Assembly (NCBI GenBank): GCA_902749685.1
Contig: CACVKW010001347.1
Location: forward strand, 1-64,000
From: Olavius sp. associated proteobacterium Delta 1
GTDB taxonomy: Bacteria > Desulfobacterota > Desulfobacteria > Desulfobacterales > JAFDCJ01
DNA: 64,000 bases
Reading direction: 5' to 3'
The notes below the pieces were generated by a model, which saw only the letters and a program-made list of their open reading frames with translations, had not been told where the DNA came from and made no database searches. Below, piece after piece: positions 1 through 8,017 of the stretch. How positions within the stretch are numbered: position 1 is the stretch's first letter; each line of letters opens with the position of its first letter. Both the position numbers and the translations under genes were made by a program.

Positions 1-179
1 GATCCAGAAACCAGAATCCAGGATCAGTCAATACTTTCAATGGTCTTCATTGCAGCAGCGAAGTTGGATTTCAAAATTTTATGCAACTATAGGGTTAAGG
101 CGAATACGGCATCAAGTTTGCTACATCCGTCTAGTACTTTTTCCTGCAGATTTAGACATTAATCAGGACGACAATGAAA

Positions 180-1046
180 TCACATTTTGCCTAAAGGCTC
201 CGGCATTTGACCCACATAAATCAGCAGTCCGGAACCGGTTGGAAAGGAAAAATATTTTGTTATAAATTGTTTTTCCGTGTCTAGCACCAATCGAATCTTG
301 TCCGGGTATGGGTTATAGCGTATCCGTTTCACCCATTTCGAGTCTACTGCAATTGTCCGGCCTTCCTTATGAGGGCTTTTAAGATTGTAGATATCAAATA
401 CGATCCGGGCAGGATTTTCAATTGCAAATGATTGATAATCCGTTATGGTCCCATCAGCATGCACATTGACGATTATATTTTTTCTCAAGGGTGTTGCGGT
501 CACAGTTTTTAACAGACTCACAGACTGAATTTCATGATCAGCGATCGCGACCTCATTCATTTCGTCTGTTCTTACAACTGCTTCGTTTTCGATCGGTTCA
601 GCAAGTGTCTTTGGAAAGGAAATTTTTAACCCATTTTCATCAGGCGATATGCGATAGGGCCGATCCATAGTCAGCCCGATTAATATACGTGAATTTTTTA
701 AATTTCCATCAATGAACTCGGTCGCCTCGATGGAACTGATGATTTCATTTGCGGCAGCAATGGGATCGGTTGCTGGAATATCGAGAGTTGTATCCGGAAA
801 ATACAACAGGATACCGGTAGGTGATAGGTGGTTGATTGCCGAAAAGGTAAGCGCATTATTTCCTTTTATTATGCAGTTCCACGATTTATCTTCCTCATTG
901 ACAAGGATTTCGGAAATGCTTTTTGAAGTCAGCGAATTTGCGGTCGACAAGTTATCGGAGTTGCATCCGTTCAACAGGGCAGCAATGGATGCCATAAGGA
1001 TTATCAGCAGGTTTTTTTTACTTGCCCGGGTCGGTTTGGGGAGCAT
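180..1046 (-). CDS. AMIN-domain lipoprotein, resembling the N-terminal part of PilQ
   Basis: The product is 288 residues. The N-terminus has basic residues, a hydrophobic stretch and a lipobox-like LLNGC ending near residue 28, so an outer-envelope lipoprotein is likely. Two AMIN-like beta-rich modules follow, roughly residues 55-130 and 175-285; the second contains ARIVFDIYNLKSP and KIRLVLDTEKQF, typical of the AMIN domains that bind peptidoglycan in type IV pilus secretins (PilQ) and in amidases. A full PilQ is usually over 600 residues and ends in a secretin domain; here the frame stops right after the second AMIN module and the 180 bases downstream show no secretin coding. It is either a stand-alone AMIN lipoprotein or a truncated PilQ. 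The start ATG is followed directly by the signal region. Family call good, precise role uncertain. Confidence 0.7.
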   Translation of the reverse strand: MLPKPTRASKKNLLIILMASIAALLNGCNSDNLSTANSLTSKSISEILVNEEDKSWNCIIKGNNALTFSAINHLSPTGILLYFPDTTLDIPATDPIAAANEIISSIEATEFIDGNLKNSRILIGLTMDRPYRISPDENGLKISFPKTLAEPIENEAVVRTDEMNEVAIADHEIQSVSLLKTVTATPLRKNIIVNVHADGTITDYQSFAIENPARIVFDIYNLKSPHKEGRTIAVDSKWVKRIRYNPYPDKIRLVLDTEKQFITKYFSFPTGSGLLIYVGQMPEPLGKM

Positions 1047-1112
1047 CTTTATAATCTTTGTGGCATAGTTAAGGGGCCGGGGAGTTTTTCATGCCGATAC
1101 GCTGCCTGGATA

Positions 1113-1294
1113 ATCGCCACCGAAACCGCATGAACTCGACCCTGAGGGTTCGTAATGAATGAACGGTAATTAAAATGAAAACGGAATATTGTGGGCAATG
1201 CCGGAATTGGAAGTTAATTAAGAACCGTCGTGCTAAGCTGTTCATTCATAACGATCCCTAATGGTTTCAGACAGTATCCGATTTCGGTGGCGAT
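1113..1294. repeat. Long imperfect inverted repeat (MITE-like or large hairpin)
   Basis: The outer arms are exact: 1113-1125 (ATCGCCACCGAAA) pairs with 1282-1294. Inner segments also pair, 1151-1164 with 1240-1253 (one mismatch) and about 1163-1173 with 1214-1228, leaving a loop near 1174-1213. The element is about 180 bp, has no coding capacity and lies between two unrelated genes. It could be a decayed miniature transposable element or a structured RNA. No flanking target duplication was found. Confidence 0.55.
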
Positions 1295-1461
1295 CATCCA
1301 CTTCGCTAATATCGTTAGCTTATACTGGTAACTCTGCGACCCCTCAGCTATTTAGATACCACAGATAACCGGGTATTGCCAACTTTTTAGATTTATATTA
1401 CCCGTCACAGGATAACGCCACTGCGATACAAACGACAATTTCCTAAATACCGTAATCACTA

Positions 1462-1500
1462 TTGACAAAACAGCTTTATCATGTTACCAATGTACCAAAA
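1462..1500 (+). promoter_or_regulatory. Candidate promoter with direct-repeat operator for the regulator/MFS pair
   Basis: A consensus -35 TTGACA at 1462-1467 is followed, after a usual spacer, by a weak -10 (TACCAA, 1485-1490). The -10 region contains a short direct repeat, GTTACCAATGTACCAA (1483-1498), 25 to 40 bases before the GTG start of the putative DNA-binding protein. A repeat over the -10 is where an autorepressor would bind. The -35 is seen directly; the operator role is inferred. Confidence 0.35.
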
Positions 1501-1521
1501 TAATAATATACAGGAGTAACT

Positions 1522-1782
1522 GTGAAAAACCAACTTCAAATCGAACGGATACAGACCGGTATGCGCATTGAAAAACGCATGGTTAAGGTGTTGAAAGCTC
1601 TGGCAGAGTACCTTGACATGACACTGGGCGATCTGATCGAGGGTATTGTGCTGCATGCGTTCGACGGCAAGGTCCCGTTCAATGAGAAAAACTTAAAGAA
1701 AATCAAAGAAATAAAAAAGATTTATGAACTGGACCTGGATTGCACCCACAGCCATCAACTGACTGAAAAAAATGCCAAATGA
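1522..1782 (+). CDS. Small putative ribbon-helix-helix-like DNA-binding protein
   Basis: The product is 86 residues and starts at GTG 1522 behind a good Shine-Dalgarno (CAGGAG). Residues about 12-50 read as a beta strand (RIQTGMRIEKRMV) followed by two helices (KVLKALAEYLDMT and LGDLIEGIVLHAF), the layout of an Arc/CopG ribbon-helix-helix fold; the tail is Lys-rich and ends with a His/Cys stretch (LDCTHSHQL). Its stop overlaps the start of the MFS gene by four bases (ATGA), so the two are translationally coupled. The natural reading is an autoregulator controlling its exporter. The fold is judged by eye only, and the ligand is unknown. Confidence 0.5.
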   Translation: MKNQLQIERIQTGMRIEKRMVKVLKALAEYLDMTLGDLIEGIVLHAFDGKVPFNEKNLKKIKEIKKIYELDLDCTHSHQLTEKNAK

Positions 1783-3002
1783 ATAAAAATTTAGGCCTTC
1801 TTTTGAGCGGGCAGCTGGTATCTCAAATCGGTGATAAATTCCACATGCTGGCGGTCGCTTTCCTGGTGCTCAAAACAACCGGTTCGCCAGCTAAAATGGG
1901 CATTGTGCTATTTTGTTCCGTTTTTCCCGGCATGCTTTTAGGATTTATCAGCGGTGCCTTCCTGGACCGGTACAGCCGCAAAGCCATCATTATCGGTGCG
2001 GATGTGGCCAGGGGATTGATCGTCGCGGTTATTTGCCTGTTATTTTACCTGGAAGCCTTATCTTTTCCGGTACTGCTTGCCGCTCAGGTTTTGATATCGG
2101 CCTGCACGGCCTTTTTCGATCCCGCCATACCAACCATTATCCCCCAAATCGTTGAGCGTGAGCAATTGCCACGGGCCAACTCTCAGACTCAGTTCGTATC
2201 CGGTATTTCGACGATTATCGGACCGGTGTTGGGGGGACTGACAGTAGCCTGGGCGGGGTATTTACCCGTTTTTATCATCAATGCAGGGTCTTATCTGTTA
2301 TCGGCCGGCGTCGAGTGCTTTATCCGTCTTCCGGCCTTTGAAAGGCCAGCATCCAATCAAACTAAAATAGTGGATGATTTTGTTGAAGGGTGCCGGTATG
2401 TATATCGGCGAAGTAGTTTGGTCATAATTCTTGTGATGGTCGGGGTGATTCACTTTTTCGTGGGTTCGATCGGGGCTGTTGTCCCCGTTCTGGCAACAAA
2501 TTTAAATGGTGGAGGGGCTGAGAATATCGGTCTCATTCAGACCTGTTTCGGTCTCGGTACGGTCCTGGCAGCCCTGTACATCAGCCTGCGGAATATCAAA
2601 GCCAGGGAAGCTTTGGTTCTTTTCGGCAGCGTATTTTTTATCGGTCTATCGCTGTTGGTAATCAGCGGGATGCATTTATCCGGCATTCGAATCGTCTTGC
2701 CCTTTCTCTTTGTATTTCTGGTTGTCGGGGGGTTAATCATATTTGCGGGAACCAGTTTTCGAAGCATGATTCAAAAAGAAGTGGATGAACAAATGATGGG
2801 AAGAGTCTTCGGTTTTGTTTCTTCCGTCGGCAATATTTCCATACCCCTGGCAATGTTGATATGCGGCGTTTTAATGGAGTATGTTCCGCACAGCATCATT
2901 CTGGCAGCAAGCGGTTTGACATTGCTGCCGCTGAGCATAATTTCCCACCATAAGTATATGGCGACCCTAGCCGGGCAGGATCAGCAGGAATCTGTTGCCT
3001 AA
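1779..3002 (+). CDS. MFS transporter, EntS-like exporter family
   Basis: A 407-residue inner-membrane protein with about 12 hydrophobic segments. It opens with NLGLLLSGQLVSQIGDKFH and carries the loop motif GFISGAFLDRYSRK between segments 2 and 3, the signature of the MFS_3 (enterobactin exporter EntS / macrolide efflux) group. Length is normal for the group (400-420). It overlaps the upstream putative regulator by ATGA and is probably co-transcribed with it. Export of a small toxic or signalling compound by proton antiport is the family role; substrate cannot be read from the sequence. Confidence 0.8.
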   Translation: MNKNLGLLLSGQLVSQIGDKFHMLAVAFLVLKTTGSPAKMGIVLFCSVFPGMLLGFISGAFLDRYSRKAIIIGADVARGLIVAVICLLFYLEALSFPVLLAAQVLISACTAFFDPAIPTIIPQIVEREQLPRANSQTQFVSGISTIIGPVLGGLTVAWAGYLPVFIINAGSYLLSAGVECFIRLPAFERPASNQTKIVDDFVEGCRYVYRRSSLVIILVMVGVIHFFVGSIGAVVPVLATNLNGGGAENIGLIQTCFGLGTVLAALYISLRNIKAREALVLFGSVFFIGLSLLVISGMHLSGIRIVLPFLFVFLVVGGLIIFAGTSFRSMIQKEVDEQMMGRVFGFVSSVGNISIPLAMLICGVLMEYVPHSIILAASGLTLLPLSIISHHKYMATLAGQDQQESVA

Positions 3003-3049
3003 TTCTACTTTGTCACATTATCAGAGTAATACAATTTATATGAATTTCA

Positions 3050-3118
3050 AAAGGTTGTAACCTGAATAGAGAAAATGAGCTAAAATTTGAAATGAACTAA
3101 AATGAGTTAAAATTGTGG
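3050..3118. repeat. A/T-rich 'gaactaaaatgag' word repeat
   Basis: The spacer between the convergent MFS gene and the following minus-strand gene holds tandem variants of AAATGAACTAAAATGAGTTAAAAT. The same word, in both orientations, fills 40709-40825 and appears at about 39238-39260. Confidence 0.6.
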
Positions 3119-3130
3119 TATTCTATCAAT

Positions 3131-3469
3131 TTACTCCGGCCTGAGAACGGTTTCAAACATTTTTCCCAAAGATATTTCTTTTTCTAGAACCTTCGTTAAT
3201 TTTTGACTGCAGCTTTCAGAGCAAACTAGAAACATACAGTCGTTACCGTCATTTTTGGCTTCCGAACCTTGCGCTGTTATCATCATATAAACCGGACTTT
3301 CATCAGAGACCAGGTCGATCTGAATGCAATGGCTTTCAAATTCAGATAAGTCAACACCGGGCTTTAGCTTCGCGCCAAGACCAAAAACTTCCGTCATTTC
3401 GTTGATATTGCCCTGGCATGCGGCACATTGACTCAAAGCTTCTTTATCCGGGATGATGTAATATTCCAT
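3131..3469 (-). CDS. Hypothetical protein with N-terminal CxxC motif
   Basis: The product is 112 residues. I do not recognise the family. It has a CAAC motif near residue 18, a lone Cys near residue 46 and a Cys pair near the C-terminal third (FLVCSESCSQKL), so metal or thiol chemistry is possible. No signal peptide or membrane segment is visible. The start ATG follows a GAGG Shine-Dalgarno. The next gene upstream on the same strand starts about 900 bases away and ends 57 bases before this start, so a short operon with the dehydrogenase is possible. Confidence 0.55.
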   Translation of the reverse strand: MEYYIIPDKEALSQCAACQGNINEMTEVFGLGAKLKPGVDLSEFESHCIQIDLVSDESPVYMMITAQGSEAKNDGNDCMFLVCSESCSQKLTKVLEKEISLGKMFETVLRPE

Positions 3470-3526
3470 GCCAACCTCACGCTTTCCTATTTGCTAAGGT
3501 GAAATAAAAGTAGCCGTATTATGCAG

Positions 3527-4375
3527 TCAGTGCCACAGTAGTTTATGGATCGCGGAATGGTCTAAATCACCTTCCCCTTGAGCGATTAGCTTTTCATACA
3601 GCAGCAACGTGCTAACCAGGTGCGGCAAATCTGCAGCCGCTTCAGCAGCAAGTGCCTTTGCCAATTTTAGATCTTTGAGTTGGATGGTGGCTTTGGCACC
3701 CGGTACGTAGCTGCGGTCGACCATGCGGGTTCCATGCAGCTGCAGAATTTTAGAGTCGGCAAATCCCCCTTTCAGCGCTTGCTGCACCATTCGTGGATCA
3801 ACCCCGGATTTTTCTGCCAGAGTTAGCGCTTCGGCCACCGTCTCAATTGTCAATCCCACTATCAGCTGATTGATGACTTTAACGGTGTGCCCGAGGCCCG
3901 GATCGCCGACATGCACCACATTGCCCCCCAGTGCATCCAGAATCGGTTTGACGCGCGAAAAATCATTCTCCGTGCCACCGGCCATAATCGCCAGTGTACC
4001 TTTTGATGCGCCTTCCGGACCGCCGGAGACAGGGGCATCCACCCAACCGATACCTTCGGCTGCCAGCCGGCGGGCAATTATTCTGGAGCGGGCAGGATCT
4101 GAACTGCCCATATCCAAAATAATTCGACCGGCCGACAGATGCGGTGTCAACTTTTCGAGGACAGCATCAACAGCAGCTGAATCCAGCAGCATCAGCAAAC
4201 ACACATCAGCCCGGGCCGCCTGCTCTAATTTTTGACACAGGTGAAGCCCCGCGGTCAGGTTTTGGGGAAGAGTTGAACGATTCCATCCCTGGACATCATA
4301 GCCGGCATCGATTAAGTTGCGTGCCATTGGCCTTCCCATGGTCCCAAGACCCAATATACTTATAGAAGGTTTCAT
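3527..4375 (-). CDS. 3-hydroxyisobutyrate dehydrogenase-like NAD(P)-dependent oxidoreductase
   Basis: A 282-residue beta-hydroxyacid dehydrogenase, normal length. Residues 8-13 give the Rossmann motif GLGTMG; residues 115-125 hold the substrate-binding DAPVSGGPEGA; the catalytic Lys is K166 in HTVKVINQL. The family (GarR, MmsB, GLYR) oxidises or reduces 3-hydroxy acids or tartronate/succinate semialdehydes in the cytoplasm. The start has an AAGGA Shine-Dalgarno. Exact substrate is open; no catabolic partner genes are adjacent. Confidence 0.85.
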   Translation of the reverse strand: MKPSISILGLGTMGRPMARNLIDAGYDVQGWNRSTLPQNLTAGLHLCQKLEQAARADVCLLMLLDSAAVDAVLEKLTPHLSAGRIILDMGSSDPARSRIIARRLAAEGIGWVDAPVSGGPEGASKGTLAIMAGGTENDFSRVKPILDALGGNVVHVGDPGLGHTVKVINQLIVGLTIETVAEALTLAEKSGVDPRMVQQALKGGFADSKILQLHGTRMVDRSYVPGAKATIQLKDLKLAKALAAEAAADLPHLVSTLLLYEKLIAQGEGDLDHSAIHKLLWH

Positions 4376-4606
4376 ACTAATTTTCCTTATCCTAGCCCGG
4401 ATCCGCCGGAGGCGGAGAATTGCAAATTGAAGATTGCAGATTGAATATTTTTGGAATACAAATCTGATTACTATTCTTTTAGAAAATGAAATGCAAATTA
4501 ATTAACCTTTTCAGGTATCCGTCAGTGATGAATAATTTTCAAACCCCTAAAGTCAGTGTTAAAATATACCGATAACAAACCAGATGCTTTTGATATTGGG
4601 GGGTAT

Positions 4607-4774
4607 ATGAAATTAAGGTCAGATAAAAAGTTTTTCAAAAAAACACCGTTTATCATATTGTCCATATCCGGTTTGATTGTGGTTGCTGCCTGCGCACATT
4701 ATGGTTTTAAAATCAGTGGGATAGGTGGCGCCGTGGTCGGGGCTTTTGTTGGGCTGACTATTTGCGGGTGTTAG
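4607..4774 (+). CDS. Small membrane protein, hypothetical
   Basis: A 55-residue product from ATG 4607, preceded by a run of G (GGGGGG) that can act as Shine-Dalgarno; an upstream in-frame start at 4556 has no such signal. One basic N-terminal stretch is followed by two hydrophobic segments, FIILSISGLIVVAACAHYGF and a Gly-rich GIGGAVVGAFVGLTICGC. No family recognised. Short length keeps the confidence moderate. Confidence 0.4.
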   Translation: MKLRSDKKFFKKTPFIILSISGLIVVAACAHYGFKISGIGGAVVGAFVGLTICGC

Positions 4775-4826
4775 CAGGATACCGTATCCTAATTACTCCG
4801 CCCCGACGTGCTATGGCAGATCCCGT

Positions 4827-5441
4827 CTATTTTAGAAGCCTTTGAATATCTTCATAATCTTTCGGTGAATCGATGTCCCGAAAGCATAACGGATCGTCCA
4901 ATTCGATATATAGAACACGCTCGTGATTTGACCGGATAATCTGTCGGGCGCCGATATCACCCTCAAGCGCCATTAGATTGCAGTACATCGCTCGACTAAA
5001 AATGGTCGGATTGCCCCTTTTTCTGTTCCAAACCGGCACGCAGATGTCCTTTTCCGAATGCCAGAATCCGTCCAGCATATGATCGATCGTGGCTGATTTT
5101 AGCATGGGTTGGTCGCCAAGCAAAAACATGACCGATGATAACTGCGTCTGAATTTCTATGAGTCCCGCCTGAAGTGATCTGCTCTGACCCTCCTGATATC
5201 GGTTATTTATCACGACCTGCAGGCGTGGGTGGTTGGCTTTGGGGCCCAGCGCCTGAAGGATTTTCTGATTCTCGTGTCCCAGAACCAGAACAGCCTTGTC
5301 AAGACGCGATGCCAGGGCAGCGTCCAACACCCACTCGAACAAATACTTATTCTTCAGCTTTACCAACTGCTTGGGTGGTCCGAATCGTTGCGACATTCCG
5401 GCAGCTAAAATAACACCGGCTGTTTGTTTTTTATGAGGCAT
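4827..5441 (-). CDS. mocA: MobA-like nucleotidyltransferase, MocA/YgfJ type (molybdenum hydroxylase accessory)
   Basis: The product is 204 residues. The N-terminus has the nucleotidyltransferase signature LAAGMSQRFGPPKQL (residues 12-26), and LLGDQPML in the middle is the metal-binding segment. MocA adds CMP to molybdopterin to make the cytosine dinucleotide cofactor of xanthine-dehydrogenase-family enzymes; the YgfJ branch belongs to selenium-dependent molybdenum hydroxylase loci. Finding YqeB and YqeC 1.4 and 2.6 kb away on the opposite strand supports the YgfJ role over a generic sugar-phosphate transferase. Its hydroxylase target is not in the window. Confidence 0.8.
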   Translation of the reverse strand: MPHKKQTAGVILAAGMSQRFGPPKQLVKLKNKYLFEWVLDAALASRLDKAVLVLGHENQKILQALGPKANHPRLQVVINNRYQEGQSRSLQAGLIEIQTQLSSVMFLLGDQPMLKSATIDHMLDGFWHSEKDICVPVWNRKRGNPTIFSRAMYCNLMALEGDIGARQIIRSNHERVLYIELDDPLCFRDIDSPKDYEDIQRLLK

Positions 5442-5599
5442 TGAACAAAAGGTTTCAGGTTTCGGGTTTCAGGTGTCAGCGTCGCCGCTGGCCGCCGCAA
5501 AGGCAAGTCTGATCGAAAAAGCGGCCGCGGCCCTGCACGGTTTATATAAAAGCGAACCTCCAGGCGAATATATATCGAAGGCATGCATTCTGTCTATTG

Positions 5600-5932
5600 T
5601 TAAAACACCATCGGTGTATAACCTTCTTCGATGTAGCCGGAGATCAGTGAGCCTACGTAATCGACATTGACACCCATTTTTTCAAGGTTTTCGCTGATGC
5701 CGTCGCGGTCTGATAAAAATTTGCAGGCAATCGGGGTTTCGTATTCCAGCAGTCGGGATGCCGCCTGGGCAACTTCTTCATCTTCACACATCAGGTTTTC
5801 GAACGGGCCGAAAAAAATAACCTTGAGATTGTCGATCCATTTGTTTTTCTGGGCATTGACAGCGTACATGATACCGGTCAAGGCCTTGTCCTTTTCCGCC
5901 GTAGATACTATTACCATAACTTTTGATGCCAT
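5600..5932 (-). CDS. DsrE-like small protein
   Basis: A 110-residue soluble protein beginning KVMVIVSTAEKDKALTGIMY and containing KVIFFGPFENLMCEDEEV; the alternating strands and helices and the one conserved-looking Cys in LMCED fit the DsrE/DsrF/TusD sulfur-relay fold. Another Cys follows at IACKF. DsrE-type proteins carry persulfide sulfur. Here it sits between mocA and yqeB, where a sulfur (or possibly selenium) carrier would make sense for maturing a molybdenum hydroxylase; that link is inference. It has a strong Shine-Dalgarno (GAAGGAG). Confidence 0.65.
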   Translation of the reverse strand: MASKVMVIVSTAEKDKALTGIMYAVNAQKNKWIDNLKVIFFGPFENLMCEDEEVAQAASRLLEYETPIACKFLSDRDGISENLEKMGVNVDYVGSLISGYIEEGYTPMVF

Positions 5933-6081
5933 CTGTTGCTCCTTCCATTCAGATGATTTTGGGCAATATTACCACATCAAACATATATTATCTACTATCG
6001 GATGCTGAAACCCGCTATGAGTCAATTTTTTCATCATCAATCCTTTGACGAAGCCTATTATTGCTGGTATACGGTATACAC

Positions 6082-6777
6082 ATGGACTCAGAAAATAACG
6101 CCTATCTTTTGCCAACGTCAATAATTGACAGTGATCATGAAACCATTGTTGCCTATGCAAAAAATGCCTTTAATGCTGCCGGACAAGATCCGATCGCAAA
6201 GGCGGTGACGCTGTACTATGCTGTTAGAGACGGCATCTGGTATGATCCCTATTTGCCGTTCTATCGCCCGGAACATTATCGAGCCAGCAACGTATTAAAA
6301 AAGGGACGGGCGTTTTGTGTCGGCAAAGCGACGCTGCTGTGCGCTCTGGGAAGGGCCAGCAATATCCCTGCACGGGTCGGATTTGCCGATGTTCGCAATC
6401 ACCTGGCGACCCAGCAGCTTATTGAGTTTTTAGGATCTGATTTATTTGTCTATCACGGTTTCACCGAGTTTTATCTGAACGGCAAGTGGTGCAAGGCGAC
6501 CCCGGCATTTAACCTCCAGCTCTGTAAACGGCATAAAGTTATACCATTGGAATTCGATGGCTGTCAGGATTCCATCTTTCATCCCTTCAATACCGAAAAT
6601 AAACAGTTCATGGAGTATGTTGCGGACCATGGGGTCTACGACGATGTCCCGGTTGAAAACATAGTCTCGGCCTGGAAAGCGGAATATGGTGACGATCGCA
6701 TTCAGCTATGGATAGAGGGATATGAAAAATCAGGCGGCAAATCCGGGCGTGATTTTAGTCAAGAAAAAGTCGTTTGA
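6082..6777 (+). CDS. Transglutaminase-like domain protein
   Basis: About 231 residues from ATG 6082; a TTG 21 bases upstream is the only longer alternative. The core contains GRAFCVGKATLLCALGRA with the putative nucleophile C79, and VYHGFTEF with H125, as in transglutaminase-like cysteine proteases. The usual Asp after the His is not evident: the expected place reads WCKATPAFN. The C-terminal third (DSIFHPFNTENKQFMEY) is typical of a bacterial subgroup of unknown substrate. No signal peptide, so cytoplasmic. Located between the accessory genes of the molybdenum hydroxylase island, function unassigned. Confidence 0.7.
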   Translation: MDSENNAYLLPTSIIDSDHETIVAYAKNAFNAAGQDPIAKAVTLYYAVRDGIWYDPYLPFYRPEHYRASNVLKKGRAFCVGKATLLCALGRASNIPARVGFADVRNHLATQQLIEFLGSDLFVYHGFTEFYLNGKWCKATPAFNLQLCKRHKVIPLEFDGCQDSIFHPFNTENKQFMEYVADHGVYDDVPVENIVSAWKAEYGDDRIQLWIEGYEKSGGKSGRDFSQEKVV

Positions 6778-6852
6778 ATTCGGAATTCCAACTTCCCTAA
6801 TCTGTTATCTGTTTTCTGACCTCTGTCCTCTGATAAAGTAAAGGGTTTCAAA

Positions 6853-7656
6853 ATGACTGGTCTTCGAAAGCTTAAAATTGTCATTAAAGGTGCCGGGGAA
6901 ATGGCCAGCGCTGTGGCCTGGCGGTTATATATGGCAAATATGCAAAAGATCTTGATGCTGGAAACGGATAACCCCCTCGCCGTCCGGCGTGAAGTTTCAT
7001 TTTGTGAAGCAGTGCATGACGGTCACAAGACAGTGGAAAATGTTGAAGCTGTCAGGGTTCAAAGCCTTTCCCGTATCTATCAAGCCTGGGAGCATGGCAA
7101 AGTTGCCGTTGCCTCGGACCCGCAGTGGCACCTGTTGCAGAAAATTCGTCCGGATCTGGTAGTGGATGCCATCCTGGCCAAGAGAAATCTGGGTAGCCGG
7201 ATGCAGGAGGCTGACCTCGTGATTGGGCTGGGGCCCGGTTTTAGAGCCGGTAGCGACGTTCATATGGTTATTGAAACCAACCGGGGACATAATCTGGGCC
7301 GAATCATCACTGCCGGCCCGGCCGAGCCCAACACCGGAATTCCCGGTGCCATCGGCGGATTTGCCGAAGAACGGGTTTTGCGGGCACCGATTGACGGCAA
7401 ATTCAACGCGCAGCGATCCATCGGTGATCAGGTCAAAGCAGATGAAGTTGTCGGCTTCGTGCAGGAGACAGCGGTCCATACGAAAATCGGCGGGGTAATC
7501 CGGGGATTGATTCGATCAAACACCTCAGTTACGAATGGGCTGAAAATTGGCGATGTCGATCCCCGGGGGCAGGAGTCCAATTGCGACACGATTTCCGACA
7601 AATCCCGGGCGATCGGGGGATCGGTGTTAGAGGCGGTGTTGAGGGTGTATAATTAG
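6853..7656 (+). CDS. yqeB: YqeB, selenium-dependent molybdenum hydroxylase maturation protein
   Basis: A 267-residue protein with IKGAGEMASAVAWRLYMANM at residues 10-30 and VIGLGPGFRAGSDVHMVIET in the middle, both characteristic of the YqeB/EF2563 family. YqeB is a marker, with YqeC and a MocA homologue, of loci that make a labile selenium-containing cofactor for molybdenum hydroxylases; the biochemical step is unknown. The N-terminal segment looks like a Rossmann fold and the C-terminal half has GGVIRGLIR, recalling a biotinyl-like barrel. Length is standard. yqeC follows 360 bases downstream on the same strand. Confidence 0.85.
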   Translation: MTGLRKLKIVIKGAGEMASAVAWRLYMANMQKILMLETDNPLAVRREVSFCEAVHDGHKTVENVEAVRVQSLSRIYQAWEHGKVAVASDPQWHLLQKIRPDLVVDAILAKRNLGSRMQEADLVIGLGPGFRAGSDVHMVIETNRGHNLGRIITAGPAEPNTGIPGAIGGFAEERVLRAPIDGKFNAQRSIGDQVKADEVVGFVQETAVHTKIGGVIRGLIRSNTSVTNGLKIGDVDPRGQESNCDTISDKSRAIGGSVLEAVLRVYN

Positions 7657-7781
7657 ACGTCCCGAAATTTCTATAATATATTGAAATCATGCAGCTTTTA
7701 ACGGCACTGGTTTTGTGCCGCCCACCTGCAATGATGGAATGTTGGAATCATGGAATAATGGTCAAAAACGCATAACTTCGG

Positions 7782-7940
7782 TTTAAGTAACGCATTTTCA
7801 ACCTTAAAATGCAGCTGGTCCAAGCGCTGGTAGTCATCCGCTGTTATTTGCTCGGCTTGCTTGCAGCTAGTATAACAAGAATGAAATTCGCCGCAGGAAC
7901 CAAGCGCAATATTTAGATAGTTCGGGTATTCTTTTAGAAA
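7782..7940 (-). pseudogene. Remnant of a four-helix-bundle (S23/rRNA intervening sequence) protein
   Basis: The open frame on the minus strand here reads FLKEYPNYLNIALGSCGEF and then an Asp/Tyr/Arg/Leu helix, close to the C-terminal two helices of S23/IVP four-helix-bundle proteins, which typically show FLxIAxGSxxEL. The N-terminal helices are missing: the upstream frame translates spacer repeat words (TTGGGATTTGA type, 7941-7990), and the downstream frame runs into words of the GGAATGTTGGAAT type (7724-7760). So only a fragment remains, embedded in repeats between yqeB and yqeC. Confidence 0.55.
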
Positions 7941-8017
7941 AGGAGGAAACGTTTGGGATTTGAGTTTTGTATTTTGGGATTTAAACAATTTCATTTTGGG
8001 AAAGAAGGAAACTGTCA

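Noticed and set aside
5473..5670. A 65-residue plus-strand frame
   Set aside because: Begins in word repeats and overlaps the DsrE-like gene on the other strand; no support.
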